64,000 nucleotides of DNA from Truepera sp965215315 (GTDB lineage Bacteria; Deinococcota; Deinococci; Deinococcales; Trueperaceae), in NCBI GenBank assembly GCA_965215315.1, contig CBDCDB010000008.1, positions 2,418,001-2,482,000 of the forward strand, written 5' to 3'. The notes below the pieces were generated by a model. The model saw nothing but the letters and a program-made list of their open reading frames with translations. It did not search any database and was not told where the DNA came from. Shown here one piece after another: positions 1-8,604 of this stretch. The translations under genes were made by a program, and so were the position numbers. Positions within the stretch are counted from its first letter, which is position 1, and each line of letters opens with the position of its first letter.

Positions 1-3
1 GGG

Positions 4-9
4 CATAAT
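4..9 (+). promoter_or_regulatory. -10 box of a leaderless promoter (ppgK)
   Basis: CATAAT lies exactly 6 nt before the GTG start at 16, so transcription would begin at or next to the start codon. There is no Shine-Dalgarno. The window edge hides the -35 region. Confidence 0.45.
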
Positions 10-15
10 GTCACT

Positions 16-816
16 GTGGCCCGTAAAAAAGCATCTTCCGAAGCGCAAACTTCTAAAGTGCAGTCTCCTAAAATCCAACCGCTCCTCGGTATCGACATCG
101 GTGGTTCCGGTATCAAGGGGGCGCTCGTTGACCCCGGCACCGGCGAACTACTGACCGAACGCTACCGCATCGACACGCCGCAACCCGCAACGCCCGAGGC
201 CGTCGCTGAAATTGTCACTGAAATTGTGACGTTTTTTGACTATACGGGCGTCGTTGGCTGCACTTTTCCAGCGATTGTCAAACGCGGCGTGACGCTTTCG
301 GCAGCGAACGTTGACAAGAGCTGGATTGGGTTCGACGCCGATACGCTGTTTACCGAGACGACCGGGTGCGAGGTGCATCTCTTAAACGACGCCGACGCCG
401 CCGGAATTGCCGAGGCGACCTTTGGCGCAGGAAAAGGCGTTGCGGGCGTGGTAATTTTGTTGACCTTCGGTACCGGCATCGGCAGCGCGATGTTTTATGA
501 CGGCAAGCTCGTGCCGAATACCGAGCTCGGACACCTGTTTTTAGACAAGGGGCAGGAGGCCGAGGCGTGGGCCGCTGACCGGGTGCGTAAAGACGATGAC
601 CTGCCGTGGAAAAAGTGGGGCAAACGGGTGAACGCGTATTTGAAACACTTAGAGTTCATCTTCTCCCCCGACCTGTTTATCTTAGGCGGCGGCGTCAGCA
701 AAAAGAGCGAGAAATATCTCGAGTTTCTAGACCCCAAAACGCCCATCGTCCCGGCCACGCTGCTCAACGAAGCGGGGATCGTCGGGGCGGCGCTGTGGGC
801 TTCACATTCCGAATAG
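16..816 (+). CDS. ppgK: polyphosphate glucokinase (ROK family)
   Basis: This 266-residue protein is predicted to phosphorylate glucose to glucose-6-phosphate in the cytoplasm, using polyphosphate (often also ATP). The phosphate-binding motif GIDIGGSGIKGALVD sits near residues 25-39, and a second glycine-rich segment, LTFGTGIGSAMF, near 150-161. The length fits strictly polyphosphate-type glucokinases. The GTG start is 6 nt after a CATAAT box; no in-frame stop precedes it within the window, so a slightly earlier start cannot be excluded. The ferredoxin gene follows after 7 nt and is probably co-transcribed. Confidence 0.88.
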   Translation: MARKKASSEAQTSKVQSPKIQPLLGIDIGGSGIKGALVDPGTGELLTERYRIDTPQPATPEAVAEIVTEIVTFFDYTGVVGCTFPAIVKRGVTLSAANVDKSWIGFDADTLFTETTGCEVHLLNDADAAGIAEATFGAGKGVAGVVILLTFGTGIGSAMFYDGKLVPNTELGHLFLDKGQEAEAWAADRVRKDDDLPWKKWGKRVNAYLKHLEFIFSPDLFILGGGVSKKSEKYLEFLDPKTPIVPATLLNEAGIVGAALWASHSE

Positions 817-823
817 GAGAATT

Positions 824-1192
824 ATGCCAACCCTAAAAGTTATGGGACAGAGCCTCGAGGTTTCAGAAAGCACCCGTCTGGTCACAGCAATTGAAGACTC
901 AGGCGTTGCGATTGGGCACCGCTGCGGCGGCAAAGGCCGCTGCACGACCTGCCGCGTAACGTTTGTCTCGGGTGAGCCAGAGACGTTTACGAAGGCTGAG
1001 TTTGCCAAGTTAGGGCTCGAGTCTGGTGCTGCGTCAGAGTACCGTTTGTCGTGTCAGATTTTGTGTGATCACGATATGGAAGCGTTACTGCTCATGACCC
1101 TGGACAATCAGGAATGGAAAGATACCGGCCCCGCCGTCGCTGAGGCGGTCGAACCGGAAGCCGAGTGGTTTATGCGGGGAGACCTCGAGTAA
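824..1192 (+). CDS. 2Fe-2S plant-type ferredoxin
   Basis: A 122-residue electron carrier with cysteines at residues 34, 40, 43 and 77 (C-x5-C-x2-C, then a distant C), the ligand pattern of plant/vertebrate-type 2Fe-2S ferredoxins. The ATG follows AGGAGA at a good distance. An acidic C-terminal extension of about 30 residues follows the cluster domain and may contact a redox partner (inference). It lies directly after ppgK; no partner reductase is adjacent, so its electron donor and acceptor are unknown. Confidence 0.85.
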   Translation: MPTLKVMGQSLEVSESTRLVTAIEDSGVAIGHRCGGKGRCTTCRVTFVSGEPETFTKAEFAKLGLESGAASEYRLSCQILCDHDMEALLLMTLDNQEWKDTGPAVAEAVEPEAEWFMRGDLE

Positions 1193-1210
1193 GCTCTCCT
1201 AGTGGCTGCA

Positions 1211-2095
1211 TTATTGCCATCTCGGTTGCGTCCCGTTCAAATCCGTAAACCCGTACTCACCTACGAGTCCCCAAGTCGAAAGCGCTTGACCTGCTTTAGC
1301 CGAAACATTCGGGTCGCTAGCAAGCGCGACAACTGCCCTGCCGATATAGCGAGGCGTTTCTGATGCGATAAAGTTCGGGTCTTTTTTCGCGCCATCTTGC
1401 CAGTTTGCTTCGGTGACGCCGAAGTGATCTAGCATCTCTTCCGAACGTAAATAGCCGGGAGTTAGCGCCAATGCGGTAATCTTCGCCTCGGACCGCGTGA
1501 CTTTTTTACCTACCATCGTCTCTACTTTGCCGCTCAAGTCAGCCGCCATCCCGACCGCCAGCCTTATCACTGACGTTTTTACGAGGTCGTAGAGAAAATT
1601 ACCGCGATATTTCAAGGTTTCCCCATCAGTAATTTCAATGATGAGGCCGCTTCCTTGCGTAACCATTAACGGCACTCCGTAACGGCTCGTGATGCTGTGG
1701 GTAAAGACGGCACGCTCGAGCATCTTCAGACCTTTTTTAAGGTCTAGCTCCCAAAACGGTTTACCCCATTCAGCTAGTGACTCACCGCCCCAGATGTCAT
1801 TGACCAAAATATCAAGCTGCCCGTCTTGCTCAGCCTTGACGCGCTCAAAGAGAGCCTTGACCTCTTCTTCTTTGGTGTGGTCGGTTTGGACGGCAATACC
1901 TTTCCCACCCGCCGCCGTCACCAACTCGGCAGTCTCGTCAATCGTTTCAGAGCGGTTCATATCTGACGGACTTCCCCTCACACTGCGGCCCGTACAGTAA
2001 ACCGTTGCGCCCGCCGCGCCGAGTTCTACGGCGATACCGCGTCCGGCTCCGCGCGTTGCTCCGGCGACGACCGCCACTTTGCCCACTAACGTCAT
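1211..2095 (-). CDS. short-chain dehydrogenase/reductase
   Basis: A 294-residue SDR with the N-terminal Rossmann signature GATRGAGRGIAVELG (residues about 12-26) for NAD(P) binding, an NDIWGG segment in place of the usual NNAG, and a YDLVK active-site motif. Its length and the long insertion before the active site resemble the DHRS1-like branch. The AAGGAGG Shine-Dalgarno upstream fixes the ATG at 2095. The substrate is not deducible. It converges on the ferredoxin gene with 18 nt between stops. Confidence 0.8.
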   Translation of the reverse strand: MTLVGKVAVVAGATRGAGRGIAVELGAAGATVYCTGRSVRGSPSDMNRSETIDETAELVTAAGGKGIAVQTDHTKEEEVKALFERVKAEQDGQLDILVNDIWGGESLAEWGKPFWELDLKKGLKMLERAVFTHSITSRYGVPLMVTQGSGLIIEITDGETLKYRGNFLYDLVKTSVIRLAVGMAADLSGKVETMVGKKVTRSEAKITALALTPGYLRSEEMLDHFGVTEANWQDGAKKDPNFIASETPRYIGRAVVALASDPNVSAKAGQALSTWGLVGEYGFTDLNGTQPRWQ

Positions 2096-2241
2096 GTCAA
2101 CCTCCTTTAGAGACAGCTCGAGTCATAACAAATGCCGTAAAAGATAGAGTCGTAATAAAGCCACCGGTAGTTTAGCTTGTTCGCTGATTTGGAGTAAATC
2201 GGGCAGATCAGAACACTCTGGTAGAGCGCTTAGGAACGGCT

Positions 2242-2247
2242 TATGAT
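2242..2247 (+). promoter_or_regulatory. -10 box of a leaderless promoter (clc)
   Basis: TATGAT is followed by 6 nt (gcgctc) and then the ATG at 2254. No Shine-Dalgarno is present. This is the same arrangement as at gldC. Confidence 0.6.
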
Positions 2248-2253
2248 GCGCTC

Positions 2254-3846
2254 ATGGCAACGAAGCCTCCGCTAGACCCGAACGCCCGCCGCGCCGACCG
2301 TGAAATTCGCACCTACCTCACCATGCGGACGCAAAGGCGACGGGTTTATCCGCGGGCAGCACTCCTAGGTCTCGGCACGGGGCTGCTGGCGGTTTTGTTT
2401 CGCTGGTGTTTAGAGGCAAGTACAACGCTGCGCGAAGTTTTGGGCGATTACGCGCACGCACACCTTTGGGGTTGGCTGCCGAGTGTGGTGTGGGGAGCCG
2501 GAAGCGCGGCGCTGGCCGTTTTTTTGGTTCGGCGGTTTGCGCCTGAAGCGGTTGGGAGCGGGATTCCGCACCTTAAAGCGGTCTTTTACCGGTTGCGCCG
2601 CCTGCATCCGGCGCGGCTGTTGCCGGTCAAATTTATCGGCGGCGTACTGGCTATCGGCGGCGGTCTGGCGCTCGGGCGCGAGGGGCCGACGGTGCAGATG
2701 GGCGGCGCACTCGGGTCGGCACTGGCGCGGGTTTTTGGCAGTAATCCCGGTGAACGGCTGGCGCTGATTGCCGCCGGGAGTGGGGCGGGTCTCGCGGCAG
2801 CGTTTAATGCGCCGCTGGCGGGCGTGGTATTTGTGCTCGAGGAGATCCAGCGCGGCTTCACCCCGAACGTCTTTGGCGCGGCGCTCATCGCCTCAGTGAT
2901 TGCCGACGTAGTGACGCGCTTTGCCAACGGTCAGCAGCCCGTTTACGACATCCCTTTTTACGCCGCGCCCGCCCTCAGCACCCTGTTTCTCTACCCGGTT
3001 CTTGGAGCGCTCGCGGGTCTTATCAGTATCGCCTTTACGCAAGGACTCCTCTTGACCCTCGACGGTATCGCCAAGCTTCCCTTTCACCCGCTCGTTACGG
3101 CGGCGGGCGTCGGCGGCATCGTCGGCGCTATCGGTATCTTTTTTCCGGGCGTGATCAGTGCGGGTGACGGTCTGATTGAACATACGCTCGCCGGTCAGAC
3201 GCTGCTCGTCGCCATTATGCCGTTGTTACTCCTGCGCTACGTGTTGACCCTAGGCAGCTACGCCATCGGCACACCCGGCGGTATTTTCGCGCCGCTTCTC
3301 GTGCTCGGGGCGCTGCTCGGTACCGGCTTGGGCGTCGTGTCGCAGATAGGTTTTCCGCAGCTCGGTATCAATCCTGAAGCGCTAGCGGTCGTCGGCATGG
3401 CGGCGCTTTTTACGGGGGTCGTCCGGGCACCGCTGACGGGGTTGGTCTTAATCGTCGAAATGACCGGGAACTACGGGCAGATGCTGCCCCTGATGCTCGC
3501 GTGTTTTACGGCGTACGCGGTCGCTGAAGGGTTCGGTGTGCCGCCGGTTTACGACGCGCTTTTGGCCCGCGAACTCAAACGCGACGTACCCGAAGATGTA
3601 GTGCCGGTCGCCGATGAGGGCGCACTTCTCTTGACACTGACGGTGCAACCCGGTTCGCCTTTTGACGGCGAGGCGGTGCGGGCGCTGGGGCTGCCGAACG
3701 GCTGCATTTTGGTGACGCTCAAGCGGGCGCTGACCGAACGGGTCGTGACGGCGGACACGGTGCTCGAGGCTGGTGATGAACTGACCGCCCTGGTTTCGCC
3801 GGGAGCAACGGCGGCGGTGCAACTGTTACAAGAAGGGGTCGGCTAA
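2254..3846 (+). CDS. ClC-family chloride channel/antiporter with C-terminal RCK_C domain
   Basis: A 530-residue integral membrane protein moving chloride, probably in exchange for protons. It carries the three ClC selectivity motifs: GSGIPHLKA (about residue 102), GREGPTVQMGG (gating Glu, about 142) and GTPGGIFAPLL (about 337). NAPLAGVVFVLEE contains the glutamate pair corresponding to the proton glutamate of exchangers, which favours an H+/Cl- antiporter. The last roughly 75 residues, after the membrane part, look like a TrkA-C/RCK_C ligand-binding domain rather than CBS domains. It stands alone, preceded by a leaderless-type promoter. Confidence 0.9.
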   Translation: MATKPPLDPNARRADREIRTYLTMRTQRRRVYPRAALLGLGTGLLAVLFRWCLEASTTLREVLGDYAHAHLWGWLPSVVWGAGSAALAVFLVRRFAPEAVGSGIPHLKAVFYRLRRLHPARLLPVKFIGGVLAIGGGLALGREGPTVQMGGALGSALARVFGSNPGERLALIAAGSGAGLAAAFNAPLAGVVFVLEEIQRGFTPNVFGAALIASVIADVVTRFANGQQPVYDIPFYAAPALSTLFLYPVLGALAGLISIAFTQGLLLTLDGIAKLPFHPLVTAAGVGGIVGAIGIFFPGVISAGDGLIEHTLAGQTLLVAIMPLLLLRYVLTLGSYAIGTPGGIFAPLLVLGALLGTGLGVVSQIGFPQLGINPEALAVVGMAALFTGVVRAPLTGLVLIVEMTGNYGQMLPLMLACFTAYAVAEGFGVPPVYDALLARELKRDVPEDVVPVADEGALLLTLTVQPGSPFDGEAVRALGLPNGCILVTLKRALTERVVTADTVLEAGDELTALVSPGATAAVQLLQEGVG

Positions 3847-3968
3847 AGATGTTTTGGGTGGACGAACAGGTCAGGTTGAGGGCTGTAGAGCCAGGTGATA
3901 CGGCGTAGCTTCGTACGTAAGAGAAACTAGCCGTCTCGTATAGCGTGAGCGGACGACGCCTTGACCTG

Positions 3969-4247
3969 TCAAAAGTACAGCCTGACAAATATATCAATAG
4001 CACCTGCGGCAGTTGCCAATAGACCAATAGCGACGCTGAGGATAGCCAACCATCGCCCTCGTTCTTTTGACGAATCGAACTGTCTGAGGGCACGAACACC
4101 GAAAACAACAGCGAGAATCCCAAAACTTATACCCAGATAAGCATCCGAATCCCCAAACAGGGCGCTGAGCATAGCCGCGCCGCCACTCAACCAAGTTAGC
4201 GTGCCCCAGGGGTAGTTTGGGGTAGTAGCTTCGTCTGCCATGCTCAT
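3969..4247 (-). CDS. small three-helix membrane protein, unknown function
   Basis: A 92-residue protein with a short polar N-terminus and three hydrophobic segments (about residues 15-33, 37-53 and 67-90). The layout resembles small DUF4190-like membrane proteins, but I do not recognise the family with certainty. The Shine-Dalgarno AAGGAG supports the ATG at 4247. It lies between the ClC gene (convergent) and the glycerate kinase gene upstream on the same strand, and may share the kinase transcript. Confidence 0.6.
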   Translation of the reverse strand: MSMADEATTPNYPWGTLTWLSGGAAMLSALFGDSDAYLGISFGILAVVFGVRALRQFDSSKERGRWLAILSVAIGLLATAAGAIDIFVRLYF

Positions 4248-4277
4248 TTCTGCTCCTTACGTGAACCGTCTTTGTGA

Positions 4278-5543
4278 TTAGCGTAAACCTTTTGGTGCCG
4301 TTTTGCAGAGTACCATCCTTACATCGTTGACATTCGTCAAGGTCGGGCCGGTACGGACGAGACCCCCGGCGCGTCTAAAAAAGCTGTAGGCGTCGTTATT
4401 TTCTAAATAGCGGCGGCCTTCGGCGCGGCCCATCATAAGGAGCGTTTGCGGCGTCACGATAGCCCCGGCTGCGTCGCTGTCGCCGTCAATCCCGTCGGTG
4501 TCGGCGGCGAGGGCGTAAACATTTTCAAGCCCGCTCAACGCCAAAGCCAGCGACAGCGCAAACTCGCAGTTGCGCCCACCCACACCGTTGCCGCGTACCG
4601 TAACGGTCGTTTCTCCACCAGAAAGAAGCACGCACGGCGGCGCTAAAGGTTGCCCATACGTCCGGATTTGCCGCGCCACTGCCGCGTGCATCTTGGCGAT
4701 TTCACGCGCCTCGCCTGTCACCGATTCGCTCAGAATCAGCGGCGTAATGCCCTGCTCACGAAAGAATGTCGCGGTTGCCGACAGCATCCCCTGCGCTGAA
4801 GCGATGAGGTGATTTTCTACGCGTTTGAAGATAGGATCGCCGGGTTTGGGGGTTTCGGAGGCTTGGCCTAAATGATGGGACTCGAGCCCGTACCGCCGTA
4901 AGACTGTCTCGGCTTCAGCTAGCGTGCTGGCATCCGGCACCGTCGGCCCGGAAGCGATGACGCTGAGGTCATCCCCCGCTACATCGGACACAATCAAAGA
5001 TACGACTCGAGCGGGAAACGCTGCTTTTGCCAAACCGCCGCCCTTGATACTCGAGAGGTGTTTCCGCACCGTATTCAGCTCGGTGATGTCCGCCCCAGAC
5101 CGTAGAAGCTTCTGCGTCAGCGCCGCTTTTTCAGAGAGCGTGACACCCTCCGGCGCACAGAGGAGCGCCGAGCCGCCGCCGGAGATGAGGCAGACGAGCA
5201 GGTCATCCTCACTCAAACCCTCAGCGAGCGCCAGAATCTCCTCGGTTGCCGCCACGCCTGCCGCGTCAGGGACAGGATGCGCCGCTTCTGCAACGCGGAT
5301 GTGTTTGGTCGGAACGCTGTGCCCGTAACGGGTGATGACGAGACCCTCGAGCTTCACCCCCGGATAAGTTACGCCGTAAAACGTTTCAGCGGCTTGGGCC
5401 ATCAAAGCTGCCGCCTTGCCTGCCCCGACGATAACCAACCGGCCTGTGGGCGGTGGCGGCAAAAAATCACTCAACGTAGCCGCCGGATCTGCCGCTAACA
5501 GCGCCGTTTGAAACGCCTCACGGAGCAGCGCTTCAGGCTCCAC
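4278..5543 (-). CDS. glycerate 2-kinase (MOFRL/GckA type)
   Basis: A 421-residue cytoplasmic kinase expected to convert D-glycerate to 2-phosphoglycerate. Family features: N-terminal GAGKAAALMAQAAE, the loop SGGGSALLCAPEG with the following NTVRKHLSSIKGG segment, and the C-terminal MOFRL domain with GGRNCEFALSLALAL. Length is normal for class II glycerate kinases. The likely start is GTG, preceded by a GGGGG stretch. It is divergent from gldC, the two starts being only 61 bp apart, so both promoters share that interval. Confidence 0.88.
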   Translation of the reverse strand: MEPEALLREAFQTALLAADPAATLSDFLPPPPTGRLVIVGAGKAAALMAQAAETFYGVTYPGVKLEGLVITRYGHSVPTKHIRVAEAAHPVPDAAGVAATEEILALAEGLSEDDLLVCLISGGGSALLCAPEGVTLSEKAALTQKLLRSGADITELNTVRKHLSSIKGGGLAKAAFPARVVSLIVSDVAGDDLSVIASGPTVPDASTLAEAETVLRRYGLESHHLGQASETPKPGDPIFKRVENHLIASAQGMLSATATFFREQGITPLILSESVTGEAREIAKMHAAVARQIRTYGQPLAPPCVLLSGGETTVTVRGNGVGGRNCEFALSLALALSGLENVYALAADTDGIDGDSDAAGAIVTPQTLLMMGRAEGRRYLENNDAYSFFRRAGGLVRTGPTLTNVNDVRMVLCKTAPKGLR

Positions 5544-5592
5544 GGTCAGCCCCCAAGTTCGTCACATGTCAAGTCTAACGAAAAGGGCTCGG

Positions 5593-5598
5593 TATGAT
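5593..5598 (+). promoter_or_regulatory. -10 box of a leaderless promoter (gldC)
   Basis: TATGAT followed by 6 nt (gcccct) and the ATG at 5605. No Shine-Dalgarno is visible. Confidence 0.6.
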
Positions 5599-5604
5599 GC
5601 CCCT

Positions 5605-5952
5605 ATGAGCCAGAACGCCGCAGATATTCAGATTCGCGTCCTCCGCGACGCCCGCAACGACATCGACACCATCCGCTGGAGCGCCACCGACGCGCCGACC
5701 CCCGACGAACAAGACGCGCGGGCGATGATTTTAGCGCTCTGGGACGCCGAAGAGCGCAACTCGCTCCGCATCGACCTCTGGACGAAAGAGATGAGCGTCG
5801 AAGATATGAACGACTTCTTCTTTCAGACGCTTCTAACCTTAGCCGACACCTACAAAAACGCCACCAACAACGACGAAATCATGTCGGACATCAAACACTT
5901 TGCCCGCGAGTTTGCTGAAAAAGCCTCGAAGACCGAGCTGAAACGTAGCTAA
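5605..5952 (+). CDS. gldC: GldC-like protein
   Basis: A 115-residue acidic protein matching the GldC family known from gliding Bacteroidota, with the signature stretches IRWSATDAP, LRIDLWTKEM and FFQTLLTLADTY followed by a conserved ATNN. In Bacteroidota GldC is an accessory gliding protein; no other gliding genes are in this window, so its role here is open. I chose the ATG at 5605 rather than an in-frame ATG 39 nt earlier, because it follows a TATGAT -10 box at 6 nt and because family homology begins there. Confidence 0.82.
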   Translation: MSQNAADIQIRVLRDARNDIDTIRWSATDAPTPDEQDARAMILALWDAEERNSLRIDLWTKEMSVEDMNDFFFQTLLTLADTYKNATNNDEIMSDIKHFAREFAEKASKTELKRS

Positions 5953-5993
5953 ACATGACGCAGCTGAGCGCGTGAAGGTTTTGAGGTAAAAGG

Positions 5994-6809
5994 GTGAACA
6001 TTAGCATTTTGGGATGCGGCTGGCTGGGCTTACCGCTCGGCGCAGAACTCGTTTTACGCGGTCACAAGGTTCGGGGTTCGGTTACGCACCAGGAAAAGTT
6101 AGGGGCTTTGGCTGAAGCGGGGATTGAGGGGTATGGGCTCGAGCTCTCCCCCGCCCTGACCGGAAACGCTGAGGGTTTCTTCGACGCCGACGCCCTCGTC
6201 ATCACCTTGCCCCCCGGACGCCGTAAACCGGATGTAGAAACCCGCTATCCAGAGCAAATCGCTGCTATTCTAGCCGCCACGCCTGAAACCACACAAATTA
6301 TCTTCACCGGTTCGACCTCGGTTTATCCCGACCTGGGCCGCACCGTCACCGAAACCGATGCGGGCGGCGACGCTGAAGGTGATGCCAATAGTATCAGCGC
6401 GTCGGGGCGGGCAATTCTGACGGCAGAAGCGCTTTTACGGCGCAGGAACGCAACTGTTTTGCGCCTCGCCGGACTTTACGGGTACGACCGGCAACCGGGC
6501 CGCCGCCTAGCCGGACGTGACGTTTCCGGGGGCGATACGCCGGTCAATCTGGTTCACCGGGACGACGTACTGAACGCGCTTTTGGGGGTGCTCGAGCAGA
6601 AAATCACAGGCGTCACCCTGAACATCTGCGCCCCAAATCATCCAACCAGGCGAGAGGTCTACACCCGTCAGGCGAAGCGTTTGGAGTTAGTGCCGCCGCA
6701 TTTTGTAGACCCGCACGAACAGGATTACAAGCTTGTCAGCAGCGAAGCCCTCGAGACCCGTTTAGGTTTTACGTTCCGCTACCCCAACCCGCTGGCAGAC
6801 GCGCCGTAA
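5994..6809 (+). CDS. NAD(P)-dependent epimerase-like protein (YeeZ type)
   Basis: A 271-residue Rossmann-fold protein beginning ISILGCGWLGLPLGAEL, the dinucleotide-binding signature of the atypical SDR branch that includes E. coli YeeZ. The segment FTGSTSVYPDLG holds the conserved Ser/Thr and Tyr, and LRLAGLYG is the typical later motif. It starts with GTG and ends with TAA. The reaction is unknown. The gene follows gldC after 41 nt and may be co-transcribed. Confidence 0.75.
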   Translation: MNISILGCGWLGLPLGAELVLRGHKVRGSVTHQEKLGALAEAGIEGYGLELSPALTGNAEGFFDADALVITLPPGRRKPDVETRYPEQIAAILAATPETTQIIFTGSTSVYPDLGRTVTETDAGGDAEGDANSISASGRAILTAEALLRRRNATVLRLAGLYGYDRQPGRRLAGRDVSGGDTPVNLVHRDDVLNALLGVLEQKITGVTLNICAPNHPTRREVYTRQAKRLELVPPHFVDPHEQDYKLVSSEALETRLGFTFRYPNPLADAP

Positions 6810-6827
6810 AAGGCTTGAAGTTTGCCT

Positions 6828-7223
6828 ATGAAATTTACGGTAGCGTTAGTTTTGCTTTTCTCTGCAGATATTTGGGCACAAGCAGACGGCTTTCGGGCTT
6901 TTCAGACCAACTCTGCTTACGGCCTGCGGGTCGTCGAGGCTCCTTGCCCGAAGCAACTCAGTGCAAAGTTCCCAAAAGCAACGTGTTATCAGCACGGCTA
7001 CAAGGGCTTTTTTGATTTCAAAGAGGCCGTCGGCCCTTATCTGTTTGACGCGGGTAGGATTTCAAAGCCTTGGCGCATGGTAACAGTACAGTTGGGGAAT
7101 GAACCTGTAGAACTCATCAAAACAGTGTTTCGTCCCAGAAAAAGCAATCAGCAGGTAACGCTCGTGTATGTGAGCGACGACCTACTACTCTTGTCCACCA
7201 AAGACCTACGCCCCAGCCCCTAG
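6828..7223 (+). CDS. small exported protein, unknown function
   Basis: A 131-residue protein whose first about 18 residues (MKFTVALVLLFSADIWAQA) form a signal peptide with an AQA cleavage site. The mature part has two cysteines that could form a disulfide (CPKQLSAKFPKATC) and no family I recognise. The ATG is preferred over an in-frame TTG two codons earlier. It starts 18 nt after the epimerase-like gene. Confidence 0.6.
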   Translation: MKFTVALVLLFSADIWAQADGFRAFQTNSAYGLRVVEAPCPKQLSAKFPKATCYQHGYKGFFDFKEAVGPYLFDAGRISKPWRMVTVQLGNEPVELIKTVFRPRKSNQQVTLVYVSDDLLLLSTKDLRPSP

Positions 7224-7243
7224 TTTCTCCGGCTCAGCGCTGC

Positions 7244-7249
7244 TACTCT
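7244..7249 (+). promoter_or_regulatory. -10 box of a leaderless promoter
   Basis: TACTCT lies 5 nt before the ATG at 7255 and no Shine-Dalgarno is present. Confidence 0.5.
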
Positions 7250-7254
7250 AGATT

Positions 7255-8475
7255 ATGAGCCCTGTTTTATATTTTTTGCGGGCGGCCCCGCTAGCGTTCC
7301 TGCTCCTCGTTGCGGGCGCAGCCGCGCAGCGTGTCGCATTTATCAACCCTGATGGACAACTCGTCACCATCGCGCCGGACGGCACTGGCGCGCGCACCCT
7401 GACGCCGCCAGGCAGCCGCTATCAGTTTCCGGCGTGGTCGCCTGCCGGAAACGACATCGCCGTGATTGGTGCAAGCGCCGAGGGGAGCGGCGTGTTTACC
7501 GTTTCAGACAGCGCCGACGCTGAGGTTCAAACACTCTATGAGAACCCGGCAATCTACCTCTATTGGTCGCCGGACGGGGAAAAGGTCGGCTTTCTGGCGC
7601 AGGGCGAGGGTGGGCTCGAGCTTCAGGTCGCGTCTAAAGATGGCGCTGAGTCGCAACAGGTCGCGTCCGGCAACCCGCTCTACTGGCAGTGGGGCGGGGA
7701 TTCAGACAGCTTGCTCGTTCATACCGGCGTTCTAGATAGCGGCGAACTCGCACTCTATTCATTGACCGGGCCGACCGGCGACCCGCTCGCTACGCCGGGG
7801 CTGTTTAACGCACCGGGGCTTTCTGCCAGCGGAGACTATCTCGCCTACGCCGAACTCAGCGGTGGCGGAACTCGCATCATTTTAGCGGGCAACACGCCGG
7901 AAAACGCCGACGTTCGCCGCGAACTCCCTTACGAAGGTCTCAGCGTCTTGTCGTGGAGCCCGACCGCCGATCAGCTCGCCGTTATGAACCCACCTGTGGC
8001 AACTCGGCTCCCTTACGGCCCGATTCGCCTGTTAGACGCGAAAACCGGCGACCTTACCCCTTTAGTCGAAACGACTGCTATCGCCTTTTTCTGGTCGCCG
8101 GACGGCAAAAACATCGCCTATATCGCGCCGCTACGCCGGAACGACGGGGACGTTACGGACAGCTTGGGCGGGCCGAACGCCGTAAAGGTCAGCGCGCGTG
8201 TGGCACAGGATCTACCGCTGCTCGAGCTGCGCGTCGTCAACGTCAAAACCGGCGACGACCGCCTGCTCAGCGCCTTTACCCCGACGCCGCTTTTCTTCGG
8301 TCAGTTTTTGCCTTTTTTCGATCAGTACGCGCTCAGTCACCGCGTCTGGTCGCCGGATTCTACGGCCCTGGCGTTGCCGATGCTCACAGAGGGAGGGTCG
8401 AAAGTTGTCGTGGTACCACTCGAGGGCGAAACTCAAGTCCTGGGAGACGGCGAGATGCCCTTTTGGAGCCGCTGA
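7255..8475 (+). CDS. exported TolB-like beta-propeller protein (PD40/WD40-like)
   Basis: A 406-residue protein with an N-terminal signal peptide (hydrophobic residues about 7-24, AAAQ cleavage). Repeats of the WSPDG type follow, such as FPAWSPAGNDIAVIG, YWSPDGEKVGFLA, LSWSPTADQLAVM, FFWSPDGKNIAYIA and VWSPDSTALALP, typical of TolB and DPP-IV propeller blades. It has no peptidase domain, so it is probably a periplasmic binding or scaffold protein. It is monocistronic with a leaderless-type promoter. Confidence 0.75.
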   Translation: MSPVLYFLRAAPLAFLLLVAGAAAQRVAFINPDGQLVTIAPDGTGARTLTPPGSRYQFPAWSPAGNDIAVIGASAEGSGVFTVSDSADAEVQTLYENPAIYLYWSPDGEKVGFLAQGEGGLELQVASKDGAESQQVASGNPLYWQWGGDSDSLLVHTGVLDSGELALYSLTGPTGDPLATPGLFNAPGLSASGDYLAYAELSGGGTRIILAGNTPENADVRRELPYEGLSVLSWSPTADQLAVMNPPVATRLPYGPIRLLDAKTGDLTPLVETTAIAFFWSPDGKNIAYIAPLRRNDGDVTDSLGGPNAVKVSARVAQDLPLLELRVVNVKTGDDRLLSAFTPTPLFFGQFLPFFDQYALSHRVWSPDSTALALPMLTEGGSKVVVVPLEGETQVLGDGEMPFWSR

Positions 8476-8604
8476 GGTAGGGGTGAAAAAAGTCACGCGA
8501 CCGTTTCGGTGTTTAACGTTTCTTTACGGTCTACGGGTATACGAAAGAAAGTGCGCTACAATGACCGTGCCTGATCCGAGGAGCTTGACCCTTAAGGAGA
8601 CTGC